Assembly (NCBI GenBank): GCA_023429985.1
Contig: JAEZCV010000197.1
Location: 1 to 17,122 of the forward strand
Length of the DNA: 17,122 bases
Source of the DNA: Bacteroidota bacterium
GTDB lineage: Bacteria > Bacteroidota > Bacteroidia > Chitinophagales > Chitinophagaceae
Direction of reading: 5' to 3'
In this document: piece by piece, positions 1 to 7,055 of the stretch
Layout of the letters: every line of letters begins with the position of its first letter
Numbering within the stretch: the first letter of the stretch is position 1
Translations under genes and position numbers: made by a program
Notes under the pieces: generated by a model
The model's input: only the letters and a program-made list of their open reading frames with translations
The model's database searches: none
What the model was told of the DNA's origin: nothing

Positions 1-986
1 CCATTATTACATAAAGGGTTAACGATTTGAATTTCCTTTCCGTCTATTTGTGCTAGAAATGTAATTTCATTAAAATGAGCAAGGAACAGGCGCCTCTCTT
101 GATAATTAAATGTGGAAAATAGTTGAATTCCGAAAAGGTCCAATTCCTTCGAATATTCATTTGTTGAATCCCGATAGCCTAAATCTCCATGTTTCATTCT
201 AAGCTGATTCTTTGTTGCTTTGGTCAACTTTCCCGGGTCATCAATTATTTTAATTTCCGATGTTCCACCCATATGACCTAAATGTGCAAGAATTTGGTAT
301 TGCCCATTTTTCCTGGTAACCGTATTCGTACAGGTTGATTCTGTAAAATATGTTTTCTGAGTTATTCTATTGTAAAAGTAAATAGTTCCACCAAATTCAC
401 CACTACACCTTCGGTAAACAATAAACTTGTCATCCGAAAATAAAATAGCTTGATCATCTACCGGGATATTTAGGTCTGCACGTTCCCACTTTAAACCATT
501 CCAATAATATAAACCGCCAAATAATATTGAATTGGATCTTGCATATAAACCTCCATCAATTATCCAATGATATTGGAACCTTTTAGTGTTTAGTTTTTCT
601 TCGAGATTCTTATTTCTTGAATAATTATTTAGATTATGGCAAATAAATTTTCCATTCCCTAACAGCGAAACCAGATTTTCCTCATAGATCACAGAAAATG
701 ATTTGGGAAAATTTAAATAATTATCCTTCCAATCTTCAAGGTCATTCTTAAAATATGGATTCTCGATAACGAATGTGTCAATTTTAAAAAGGATTGGATC
801 CTTACTTATCGAAATATTGAAATGTCTTGATTTAGATAAAGAATTTTCATTTATACTATCCCGTGGGATTATTGCAAAATCAACAAAATTGTTATTCTTA
901 AAATGCTCAACCAGCCTGGTGAAGTTTTGTGAATAAGAGTGCGCACCAATCCCTAAGCTAAATAATATAAATAGGTATTTTCTCAT
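1..986 (-). CDS. Secreted protein of unknown function, C-terminus outside the window
   Basis: An open frame runs from an ATG at 986 without a stop to the first base of the window, giving 328 codons; the gene continues beyond the left edge. The first ~20 residues (MRKYLFILFSLGIGAHSYSQ) form a Sec signal peptide, so the product is exported, probably to the periplasm or outer membrane. The mature part is rich in aromatic and asparagine residues. It has alternating strand-like stretches, for example ILFGGLYYWNGLKW and FIVYRRCSGEFGGTIYFYN, which suggest a beta-rich, possibly propeller-like fold; this is inference. I recognise no family. It is the last gene of the same-strand AT-rich cluster, 87 bases downstream of the TraB-like gene, with a hairpin in the gap. 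Confidence 0.75.
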   Translation of the reverse strand, partial: MRKYLFILFSLGIGAHSYSQNFTRLVEHFKNNNFVDFAIIPRDSINENSLSKSRHFNISISKDPILFKIDTFVIENPYFKNDLEDWKDNYLNFPKSFSVIYEENLVSLLGNGKFICHNLNNYSRNKNLEEKLNTKRFQYHWIIDGGLYARSNSILFGGLYYWNGLKWERADLNIPVDDQAILFSDDKFIVYRRCSGEFGGTIYFYNRITQKTYFTESTCTNTVTRKNGQYQILAHLGHMGGTSEIKIIDDPGKLTKATKNQLRMKHGDLGYRDSTNEYSKELDLFGIQLFSTFNYQERRLFLAHFNEITFLAQIDGKEIQIVNPLCNN

Positions 987-997
987 CGTGTATGCGT

Positions 998-1037
998 AGG
1001 AACAAGGCTTTGTGCAATAGCCCAAGTCTGTGTTCCT
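998..1037. other. Intergenic inverted repeat (hairpin)
   Basis: AGGAACA (998-1004) is complementary to TGTTCCT (1031-1037), with an inner GGCT/AGCC pairing (1006-1009 with 1019-1022). It lies in the 87-base gap between two minus-strand genes. There is no clear T-run on either side, so a simple intrinsic terminator is not supported. It may be a processing or regulatory hairpin ahead of the 986 start. Confidence 0.4.
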
Positions 1038-1073
1038 TAGCCTAAATCTATTAATAATATTCAATAAGTTTGA

Positions 1074-1736
1074 TCAAATCTCTGTTGTACGAAGTTCTGT
1101 AAGAGAGCTATTATAAATCATCCAATTCACATTTTCTTGCTCTTGCGAATTAAATTTATTTATCTTTCCTAGAATTGATTTCCTGTGTGCTACTCCACAC
1201 ATGAAGATGCCCCTGTTAAACTGGTTTTTTCTACAATAAGAGCCTATATTTCGAAGCATTGAATTTTCATACGCATCAATATCGTCGTCAACGGCTTTAT
1301 TTAGAGTTTGAGTTAAAAGACTGTTTCCAAGAATTGTCATCTGCTCATAAAGTCTAATACTGTCTGTACTGTTAAGGAATTCAAACCCAAGCTCACAAGC
1401 CAAACATTGAAAATTATTAAGCAGCTTTTGGAATTCAATACACTGACAAATAATGTTGGACTTTTTGTCAAATGCTCCAAACAATGCACTATCAAGAACT
1501 GGAACATATTCAAAAGAGGTATTGGTGAAATAGCGTTGAATTGCCTTTATTTCCAGTTTATTATGATATGTTCCCCATGACGAAAACAAATAATGTTCAT
1601 AATTTGAATAAGTGTCATCAAGAGCTTCTAAAAAAACAACTTCGGGACTTATACTTTCAATAATTTTGCATAGTTCATCAGAATTACATTTTCCGATCTC
1701 CTCATGAACTGTGCTGATAAACGTGATATACTGCAT
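1074..1736 (-). CDS. TraB/ChaN-like protein of unknown function
   Basis: The protein has 220 residues and no signal peptide or membrane segment, so it is probably cytoplasmic. The N-terminus has a strand, then STVHEEIGKCN (H11, E12, E13, G15), then a helix and SPEVVFLEA. Near the C-terminus is GIFMCGVAHRKSI (G181, H184). A first THxExG-like loop, a P-x-V-hydrophobic-x-E strand and a late G-x-x-H strand are the pattern of the TraB/PrgY, TIKI and ChaN/EreA-type fold, some members of which are metal-dependent hydrolases or heme binders. The match is by motif only, and the activity cannot be told. It stands alone 75 bases downstream of the Cys-rich gene on the same strand. Confidence 0.7.
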   Translation of the reverse strand: MQYITFISTVHEEIGKCNSDELCKIIESISPEVVFLEALDDTYSNYEHYLFSSWGTYHNKLEIKAIQRYFTNTSFEYVPVLDSALFGAFDKKSNIICQCIEFQKLLNNFQCLACELGFEFLNSTDSIRLYEQMTILGNSLLTQTLNKAVDDDIDAYENSMLRNIGSYCRKNQFNRGIFMCGVAHRKSILGKINKFNSQEQENVNWMIYNSSLTELRTTEI

Positions 1737-1811
1737 AGACTGAATATAATATCAATTAGTACACTCTAATAGACTATATAGCAGCAAACTGCTGTTGGCT
1801 GCTTTACTGCG

Positions 1812-2456
1812 TCAAAAGCCATTTCCAAAAGTCCAGCGAAAAGACTGAAAAAGGGCGTTGTTGCAGAACTTTTCCAACTTAGCAGCTTCACATTTAAAAT
1901 TATAATGAACTTCTGCATTATTGTTCAAATCAAAGGCTGTCAGCATAAAAGTCTGGCTGTCGGTTTTCTTAAAGAAAACGAGAGTATCTTTTTTTGTCAG
2001 TTCTCCGCCTTCGGAGCCGTAAATCATTATTTCAATACGATTGTCTGATGATTTGTCAATACGTTCAACAATATATGCAAAGCTGCTTTTTTTTGAATTA
2101 TTCTCAACAACAACTGGCACCCATCCATCTTTTTCCCAATCTCTTTGATCTTGAGTCAAATTTGTTAAAAAGGTTGGAGTGTAGAATTGGTATTGACTAT
2201 TATCTGCGCATGGGTGCTTCGGCCAAGGCGGACCTAATTCATCAAAGAATACAGAACCACCATTCTCTGATTTATAAAAGAACACTGATGCCCCGCAAAC
2301 AGGGCACCTTGCATTAGGAATGGTATAAGACTGATGCCTTCGCCTATCGAATAATCTTTGAACTGTTGTAAAATTGCTGTCTATACGCCTTCCCAAATGT
2401 CCGTCACCTCCCCAACCACAATTACAGCCAACTGAATGGTTCCACGCATTGCACAT
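1812..2456 (-). CDS. Cys-rich (putative zinc-ribbon) protein of unknown function
   Basis: The protein has 214 residues. The N-terminus carries C2, C11 and C13 in MCNAWNHSVGCNCGWGG. A second cluster contains NARCPVCG (C51, C54) and FFDELGPPWPKHPC (H81, C83), which could together bind one or two zinc ions. From memory, the motif CPVCG...VFFDELGPPWPKHPC occurs in orphan proteins scattered over many phyla, always without assigned function; that recollection is not checked here. The rest (about 90-214) is polar and strand-rich with no motif I know. There is no signal peptide, so it is likely cytoplasmic. It sits 43 bases downstream of the gene that ends at 2500, in the same orientation, inside the AT-rich cluster. 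Confidence 0.75.
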   Translation of the reverse strand: MCNAWNHSVGCNCGWGGDGHLGRRIDSNFTTVQRLFDRRRHQSYTIPNARCPVCGASVFFYKSENGGSVFFDELGPPWPKHPCADNSQYQFYTPTFLTNLTQDQRDWEKDGWVPVVVENNSKKSSFAYIVERIDKSSDNRIEIMIYGSEGGELTKKDTLVFFKKTDSQTFMLTAFDLNNNAEVHYNFKCEAAKLEKFCNNALFQSFRWTFGNGF

Positions 2457-2499
2457 GTTGAATAATTTAACACTTAATGAATATCAACAATTGAGATAA

Positions 2500-3339
2500 C
2501 TATAACTCCTGATAACTTTTTATTATGTAGTAAAACAGGATTATAAAGAAAGCAATTGCAAATATGTATAAAACAACCTTGATTTGTGCCTCAGTAGTTG
2601 TTGAAAGAGAAACAATTTTCCTATTGCGAAGTTTAAGTTTTGAAACCTGATCAGAATATAATATTTTATAACTACCATCCTGTATATCCCAATCTGCCGA
2701 AACCGGATCCCCAATAGAAATACTATCTCCTCCCCTTACATAAACCGTGATATTTCCAAGTGTTGTCTTTAATTTTTTCTGAGATATTACATCGGTTATC
2801 AAACCTCTTCTAATTATCACTGTGCCGTTCGGAAGTTGAATACTGTCATTGTAAACCATTTCAAAATTTTCATCATAAATTGGTGTTCCTGTATCTAAAA
2901 TGGATTTTAATGGAATGTAATATCTCGTTTTTGCTAATCTTTTGAGTTCCATTTTTGCTGGAAGAACATTTTTTAAATATGATAATACATCCCCGTCTTT
3001 TACTAACTCAGGATTATATAAAATAATTGGATCGCTAATTTGACTTTCCTTTTGTAAAATGAGTAATCCATCGAAAATAAAACCATGTCTAAAAGACTTG
3101 CCGACCAATGCTCCAGGCTTTCGAATTAGTAACCCGTCAGTTCCTATTAATTCCCATTCATGCTCCTCAAACTCACCTTCAATTGAAATGATCACTCTTT
3201 GATTTCTCTTAAACCTATAAGTAGTAATTTTCCCGAAGTCAATAAACGTCCAGGTTCTATCTACAAATAACTCTATTCTATCCAGTTTTGAACTAAACTT
3301 TTTAATTCGGGGTATAATTTGTTTAATATACTCAAGCAT
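2500..3339 (-). CDS. C-terminally membrane-anchored protein of unknown function
   Basis: The protein has 279 residues and no N-terminal signal. A single strongly hydrophobic segment at about 253-274 (IKVVLYIFAIAFFIILFYYI) is followed by a short tail, so it is probably tail-anchored with the bulk in the cytoplasm. Residues ~22-120 (ELFVDRTWTFIDFG, then RVIISIEGEFEEHEWELIGTD, then LLIRKP, HGFIFDGLLILQKE) resemble the W-x-hydrophobic-hydrophobic-D, G-x-hydrophobic-x2-G-x-W pattern of a small beta-rich domain seen in Bacteroidota orphan proteins. Residues ~140-215 are a second beta-rich part. No catalytic motif is visible. It is 43 bases upstream of the Cys-rich gene and may be co-transcribed with it. 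Confidence 0.7.
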   Translation of the reverse strand: MLEYIKQIIPRIKKFSSKLDRIELFVDRTWTFIDFGKITTYRFKRNQRVIISIEGEFEEHEWELIGTDGLLIRKPGALVGKSFRHGFIFDGLLILQKESQISDPIILYNPELVKDGDVLSYLKNVLPAKMELKRLAKTRYYIPLKSILDTGTPIYDENFEMVYNDSIQLPNGTVIIRRGLITDVISQKKLKTTLGNITVYVRGGDSISIGDPVSADWDIQDGSYKILYSDQVSKLKLRNRKIVSLSTTTEAQIKVVLYIFAIAFFIILFYYIIKSYQEL

Positions 3340-3432
3340 TAGTTTTGGTTATCGCTTTAAAGAAATTAATTAAACTAAACTCATAATGCTCTATCGCATT
3401 TGTTTCTTAATACACCTAGTGCTTTATTTGTT

Positions 3433-3897
3433 TTATTCTAATAAAGTTTTAAACCACTTTGTGAACTTTTCTTTACCAGATGAAGTGATTAGTTGTGCAC
3501 CTCTTTCATAATTATTGGAGAAGGAAACAAAGTTTACATTTTCCTGACTGATGCACATGACTATAACAATTGACCCATTACCAGGATTGTACTTGAATGC
3601 GAAAACTGTTGGTGTGTTGATTTCTAAAATTCGCTTTTTAAGTTCTCGCCATTCTGAAGTAATGGTCTTAGAATTAGCTCCTTCGTACATTTTAAAGAAA
3701 CCTTCTTTGCTAAAACCAGAGCCGTCGAAGTAAAGTTCATAATAGTCATAAAACTCCATAACGGCATCGGGGACATCATCAAGTGGAACATATTTGACAA
3801 CGCTGTCTTTTATGGTTGTCCAAAGAACTTGCTGACCAAAGGCAGGCAACATTGCTATAAAAAGAATGCAAATAAGAAATATCTTTTTTATAAACAT
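3433..3897 (-). CDS. Small secreted protein of unknown function
   Basis: The protein has 154 residues. It begins with a clear Sec signal peptide (MFIKKIFLICILFIAMLPAFG, cleavage before or after Q22-Q23), so it is exported. The mature ~130 residues are a mix of helix and strand (DAVMEFYDYYELYFDGSG, TVFAFKYNPGNGSIVIVMC) and contain a single cysteine, which argues against disulfides. No family is recognised. It lies between two other minus-strand orphan genes, with 93 bases to the next gene and 45 bases from the preceding one. It probably belongs to the same accessory cluster. Confidence 0.7.
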   Translation of the reverse strand: MFIKKIFLICILFIAMLPAFGQQVLWTTIKDSVVKYVPLDDVPDAVMEFYDYYELYFDGSGFSKEGFFKMYEGANSKTITSEWRELKKRILEINTPTVFAFKYNPGNGSIVIVMCISQENVNFVSFSNNYERGAQLITSSGKEKFTKWFKTLLE

Positions 3898-3942
3898 AAA
3901 GTTTGGTTGAGTTTCACCTAAAAAAAGTTACCGAAGCTTAAT

Positions 3943-4326
3943 CTACTGGACTACAATTTTCTTCGCCCCTTTATTGATTGCTTTTTTACAAACCTTATTT
4001 TTCAATTTTGTATGCTTTTTTAATTCGAATAAAAATAGTTGTCCATTATACATCTCTTCCCGCCTCAATATCTTTTCAAAAGTGATAAAATCATGGGTTG
4101 ATGAACAATTGAAAACAATAGTAAACTCGTTTTTATCTGTAGATAATTCAAACTCTCCGCATTGATTTGTTATAACCGAGAAGGTAGTTCCTTTGATGGA
4201 TACATCGCAATAAGGAATTGTAGTTCCATCCCGGGTTATGACAATTCCTTTTATAGTGGTTGAATCATGCTCAATTGAATTAAAGGAAAATAAAGATGAA
4301 ATAATTAATGAGGCCAGGTATGTCAT
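3943..4326 (-). CDS. Secreted protein with a CarboxypepD_reg-like beta-sandwich domain
   Basis: The protein has 127 residues. A short hydrophobic N-terminus (MTYLASLIISSLFSFNS) looks like a signal peptide. Residues ~22-65 read TTIKGIVITRDGTTIPYCDVSIKG, then V.TNQCGEFEL. This is the G-x-V-x-D/R-x2-G-x-P-hydrophobic...V-x-hydrophobic-x-G-T...T-x2-x-G-x-F pattern of carboxypeptidase-regulatory-like domains common in Bacteroidota envelope proteins. The C-terminus is Lys-rich (KLKNKVCKKAINKGAKK). Here the domain stands alone rather than at the front of a TonB-dependent receptor, so its partner is unknown. It is the first gene of the minus-strand cluster; an AGAGAGG lies upstream of the ATG. Confidence 0.65.
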   Translation of the reverse strand: MTYLASLIISSLFSFNSIEHDSTTIKGIVITRDGTTIPYCDVSIKGTTFSVITNQCGEFELSTDKNEFTIVFNCSSTHDFITFEKILRREEMYNGQLFLFELKKHTKLKNKVCKKAINKGAKKIVVQ

Positions 4327-4583
4327 ACTTATCTATTACCTCTCTAATATACTCTCAAAATATCTAAGTTTTCTATATGGATTTTGAATTCATTTAAAAA
4401 ACCTATCCTAATAAGGTCTTATCAACCCAGTTTACCAAAAAAAAGTTCTCAATTCATTTATTATCAGAACAATTCGATCCTCTTAATATATAAACCAGCT
4501 GTTGTCTTCTTCTCCTCCATGTCATTCATGAATTACCCATTCGCCAACCTTCCTTCCTTAACCCTCCCTATCCCCTCCCTACG

Positions 4584-4734
4584 CAGTGCCTACCGGGTGC
4601 CTATACCATTTCACCGCAGAACCTCCGCACAACCACCGCAGGAGCACCGCAGGATAAGCCCTATCCTGCGGTGGCGGTACGGTGGCTGTACGGTGCTGCT
4701 GCGGGAAAAGAGTATAGGCACTCCGTATGCACTG
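4584..4734. repeat. Long imperfect palindrome upstream of the 4906 gene
   Basis: Two 23-base outer arms (4584-4606 and 4712-4734) are inverted copies with three mismatches. In the centre, 4645-4656 and 4662-4673 form a perfect 12 bp stem around a 5-base loop (AGCCC). Between the outer arms and the core, both sides carry CACCGCAG/CCACCGCAGGAG-type stretches that are also largely complementary. The whole 151 bases could fold as one long hairpin or cruciform. No long T-run follows, so it is not a normal terminator. An open frame that crosses it (4384-4788, plus strand) is not credible as a gene. Confidence 0.8.
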
Positions 4735-4775
4735 AGTAAGAGAAACAGAAACAGAGTGAGAGCGGTAGGAACCCC

Positions 4776-4807
4776 ACTAAACGACTAAACGACTAAACAA
4801 CTAAACC
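4776..4807. repeat. Tandem repeat, 8 bp unit x 4
   Basis: Four consecutive copies of ACTAAACN (last bases G, G, A, C) lie between the palindrome and the 4906 gene. The rest of the 4327-4905 gap is low in complexity, with pyrimidine-rich runs and an AGAAACAGAAACAGAGTGAG stretch, and shows no gene I can support. Confidence 0.85.
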
Positions 4808-4905
4808 TGCCCCCAAACAATTCACTTCCATTTAACAGCTGCCGCTTAATCGGCTATCAAAAATTCCCTTCCATGCAAAATACAATCACCCTAAAAATCA
4901 ATCCT

Positions 4906-5475
4906 ATGTCACACATCATCTACAACATCGGACTGAATGGATTACATGCCTTGCTGGATAATTTTATTGTCAAAACCAGGAAGGGCAAGACCTTTATTGC
5001 TAAAAAACCGCGTAAGCCGGAAAGGGAATCCGCAGCGCAAAGGGCTAACCGGGAACTGTTTCGAAAGGCTACGCAATATGCAGTTGATGCGATGAAGAAC
5101 CCTGGTTTTAAAGATATTTATACGCGTCTGGCGGGTAAGCACTCCAAGCCTTTTAATATGGCAATGGCGGATTATTTAATGGCACCGGAAATTTCAAATA
5201 TTAATATTTCCGGTTACGGGGGTAAGCCGGGTGATGTGATTCGTATGCTTGCCAGTGATAATGGTTACATATCCTGGGTACATGTGCGGATATTGAAGGA
5301 GAATGTAGTGATCGAGGAAGGCAGGGCAATTGAACGTGTGGGTGTGGGTTATGTCTACACGGTTAAGGAAGTGAATGCAAATGTGGTGGGTTGCGTGGTG
5401 GAGATAAGAGCAAGGGATATGGCGGGGAGGGAAACTGTAGTCAGCGTGGAAATACAGAGCCAGAGCGAAGACTGA
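4906..5475 (+). CDS. Bacteroidota orphan-family protein (DUF6266-like), function unknown
   Basis: The protein has 189 residues from the ATG at 4906, which I prefer because MSHIIYN... resembles starts I remember for this family; an in-frame ATG at 4873 would add 11 residues. The N-terminus is basic (KTRKGKTFIAKKPRKPERE). It leads into a helical block, AQRANRELFRKATQYAVDAM, then KDIYTRLAGKHSKPFNMAMADYL. The second half (~103-185) is an Ig-like beta part with GKPGDVIRMLASD, W124, EEGRA and RARDMAGRETVVSVEI. Similar proteins recur in Bacteroidota genomes without known role; the DUF6266 comparison is from memory and loose. No signal peptide is present. A large palindrome and tandem repeat lie upstream, and a dispersed repeat begins right after the stop. 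Confidence 0.75.
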   Translation: MSHIIYNIGLNGLHALLDNFIVKTRKGKTFIAKKPRKPERESAAQRANRELFRKATQYAVDAMKNPGFKDIYTRLAGKHSKPFNMAMADYLMAPEISNINISGYGGKPGDVIRMLASDNGYISWVHVRILKENVVIEEGRAIERVGVGYVYTVKEVNANVVGCVVEIRARDMAGRETVVSVEIQSQSED

Positions 5476-5631
5476 AAGGGTTTCACGCAGAGGGCGCAAA
5501 GATTTTTCGCAGAGGGCGCAAAGAGTAGCCTTATTTGTTTTTAAGAGATATCCCATGGCGTCCTTTGCGCAGATCCTTTGCGCCCTCTGCGTGAAACCCT
5601 AAATAACTTTATTAAATCTTTGTGTGAAACC
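5476..5631. repeat. Dispersed intergenic repeat, copy A
   Basis: Copy A starts directly after the TGA of the 4906 gene. A 25-base arm at 5477-5501 is the exact inverted complement of 5576-5600. A second CGCAGAGGGCGCAAAG lies at about 5509-5524, and a partial CTTTGTGTGAAACCC follows the right arm to 5631. The interior (AGAGTAGCCTTA...CCCATGGCGT) is shared with copy B at 9764, so this is a true repeat family and not just a hairpin. It separates two convergent genes and could serve as a bidirectional transcription end. Confidence 0.85.
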
Positions 5632-5653
5632 CTTAAAAAATTCAACAATCTTC

Positions 5654-6310
5654 TCAAACCTTAATGATCCCCTGCCTCACCGCAAATAATACCAATCCTA
5701 CCCTGGATTGTATCTGCAGCTTTTCAAACAATGTATCGCGGTAACTGTCAACCGTACGCGGACTCACACACATTTCATCGGCAATTTGCTTATAGGTTTT
5801 TTCAGTGGAGGCCAGCTTGAGGAACTGCATTTCTTTTTCGGTAAGCCCGGGGTGTTCCCTGCGGTCGGCCTTGCTTTCCTTTCCCATATAATGCCACATG
5901 CTGCTGCTCACCAGCTCATTGGTATAAAATCCTTCATCACGTACAATGCTCAATGCCTGCCTGAACTTTTCCGGCTTGCTGTCCTTCAATATATAACCCC
6001 TTGCTCCGCACCTTAGCATCCTGATGATGGCCAGGTCGCTTTCCATCATGCTCAATACAATTACCCGGGTCAAGGGCAGGTTTTCCCTGATCCAGTCAGC
6101 GGTTTCATAGCCATTCATTTCGGGCATGGATATATCCAGCAAAACAATGTCTGGCGTTGGTTTGTGTTGCAACTGGCTGATGAAATCCTTACCATGGTCG
6201 GCTTCCAGCACCACATCAAACCCATCGAAAGAACGGATAAGTGATGCCAGTCCCGAACGGAGCAATACATGGTCATCTACCAGTGCAATATGGCTATTCG
6301 GCATAATCAT
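5654..6310 (-). CDS. NarL/LuxR-type response regulator
   Basis: The protein has 218 residues and is a cytoplasmic DNA-binding regulator. The receiver domain (~6-125) has the acidic pair D12-D13, phospho-acceptor D59 in DIVLLDISMP, S87 in VLSMM and K109 in YILKD, so all key residues are present. A linker leads to a LuxR-type helix-turn-helix (~153-216) with LTEKEMQFLKLASTEKTYKQ, IADEMCVSPRTVDSYRDTLF and EKLQIQSR. It follows the histidine kinase, which it overlaps by 17 bases, so the kinase is its evident partner. An ATG two codons inside (6304) is an alternative start. Target genes are unknown; its own operon and the divergent gene at 8463 are candidates by position. Confidence 0.95.
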   Translation of the reverse strand: MIMPNSHIALVDDHVLLRSGLASLIRSFDGFDVVLEADHGKDFISQLQHKPTPDIVLLDISMPEMNGYETADWIRENLPLTRVIVLSMMESDLAIIRMLRCGARGYILKDSKPEKFRQALSIVRDEGFYTNELVSSSMWHYMGKESKADRREHPGLTEKEMQFLKLASTEKTYKQIADEMCVSPRTVDSYRDTLFEKLQIQSRVGLVLFAVRQGIIKV

Positions 6311-7055
6311 TTGTTTGAACGTTTATAGTAACCGTGGTTCCCCTTCCTTCAGCGGATGCTATCATAAGCTCCGCTCCTATCAAGGCAGCTCTTTGCCGCA
6401 TGTTGGCTATGCCCAATCCCTGGCCTTTCTTCATCCCATCATGGTTAAAACCCTTTCCATCATCGGTAACGGACACACGAAATCCGAAATCCTTAGTTTC
6501 AATATTAACTTTTATGGTTTTGGCATTTGCATGATGGATGATATTATTGATCACCTCCTGGAAGATGCGAAAAAGTATGAGGGTCTTTTCCTCTCCCATT
6601 TCCGTATTTACATCACCTCCCGAAAAGGAGGTTTGAAATTGCCGGGTGTTGTCGAGGTGAGAAAGCAACTGCTTCACTGCAAAACTAAACCCGCCCTCCA
6701 ATATGCGCGCGGTGTTGAGGTTATGACTTAAATTACGAAGGTCTTTTATAGCTCGACCAAGCAATTCATCGGTGGGTGCAATGCGTTCTTCCTCCAGTCC
6801 TAATGTATTTAACTGTAACCGTACAAGACTGAGCACCTGTCCTATATTATCATGAATTTCCTGGCTGATCTGTGTAAAAGCCTGCTCCTGCATGTCGAGC
6901 CGTGAGCGCACAATGGTTTGTTCATAAAAGGCCTGGAGATTATCTTTTTCCTGCAGCAGGGTATTCTTTCGCTTCAGGTAGATCCTGAATAATACAAAAA
7001 CGGCCACCACCAGCAGCAGCACAAATATGCTGGCGGTAAGTATGGAAATGATCAT
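6294..7055 (-). CDS. Sensor histidine kinase, HisKA_3 type, without an extracytoplasmic sensor domain
   Basis: The kinase has 253 residues from the ATG at 7055. I prefer this start because it forms an ATGA overlap with the stop of the preceding gene; an ATG at 7076 would add seven residues. Numbering here is from the long form. There is one membrane helix (8-31), a coiled-coil-like linker, and the dimerisation/phospho-acceptor helix QISQEIHDNIGQVLSLVR with H75. The HATPase part has the N box QEVINNIIHHANA (N177, N178), G1 DDGKGF (205-210), G2 GQGLGIANMRQRA (218-230) and GRGT (244-247). It should autophosphorylate and pass phosphate to the overlapping response regulator. With almost nothing outside the membrane, it probably takes its signal from a partner, possibly the membrane protein just upstream. 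Confidence 0.93.
   Translation of the reverse strand: MIISILTASIFVLLLVVAVFVLFRIYLKRKNTLLQEKDNLQAFYEQTIVRSRLDMQEQAFTQISQEIHDNIGQVLSLVRLQLNTLGLEEERIAPTDELLGRAIKDLRNLSHNLNTARILEGGFSFAVKQLLSHLDNTRQFQTSFSGGDVNTEMGEEKTLILFRIFQEVINNIIHHANAKTIKVNIETKDFGFRVSVTDDGKGFNHDGMKKGQGLGIANMRQRAALIGAELMIASAEGRGTTVTINVQTNDYAE

Noticed and set aside
987..2499. Integron-like cassette array (small same-strand orphans with hairpins between them)
   Set aside because: The gaps lack a shared attC-type element with conserved core sites, and no integrase is present; the one hairpin at 998-1037 does not recur at the other junctions.
4384..4788. 134-residue plus-strand open frame
   Set aside because: It runs through the long palindrome and a pyrimidine-rich stretch, its product is low in complexity and Pro/Arg/Ser-rich, and nothing resembles a domain.
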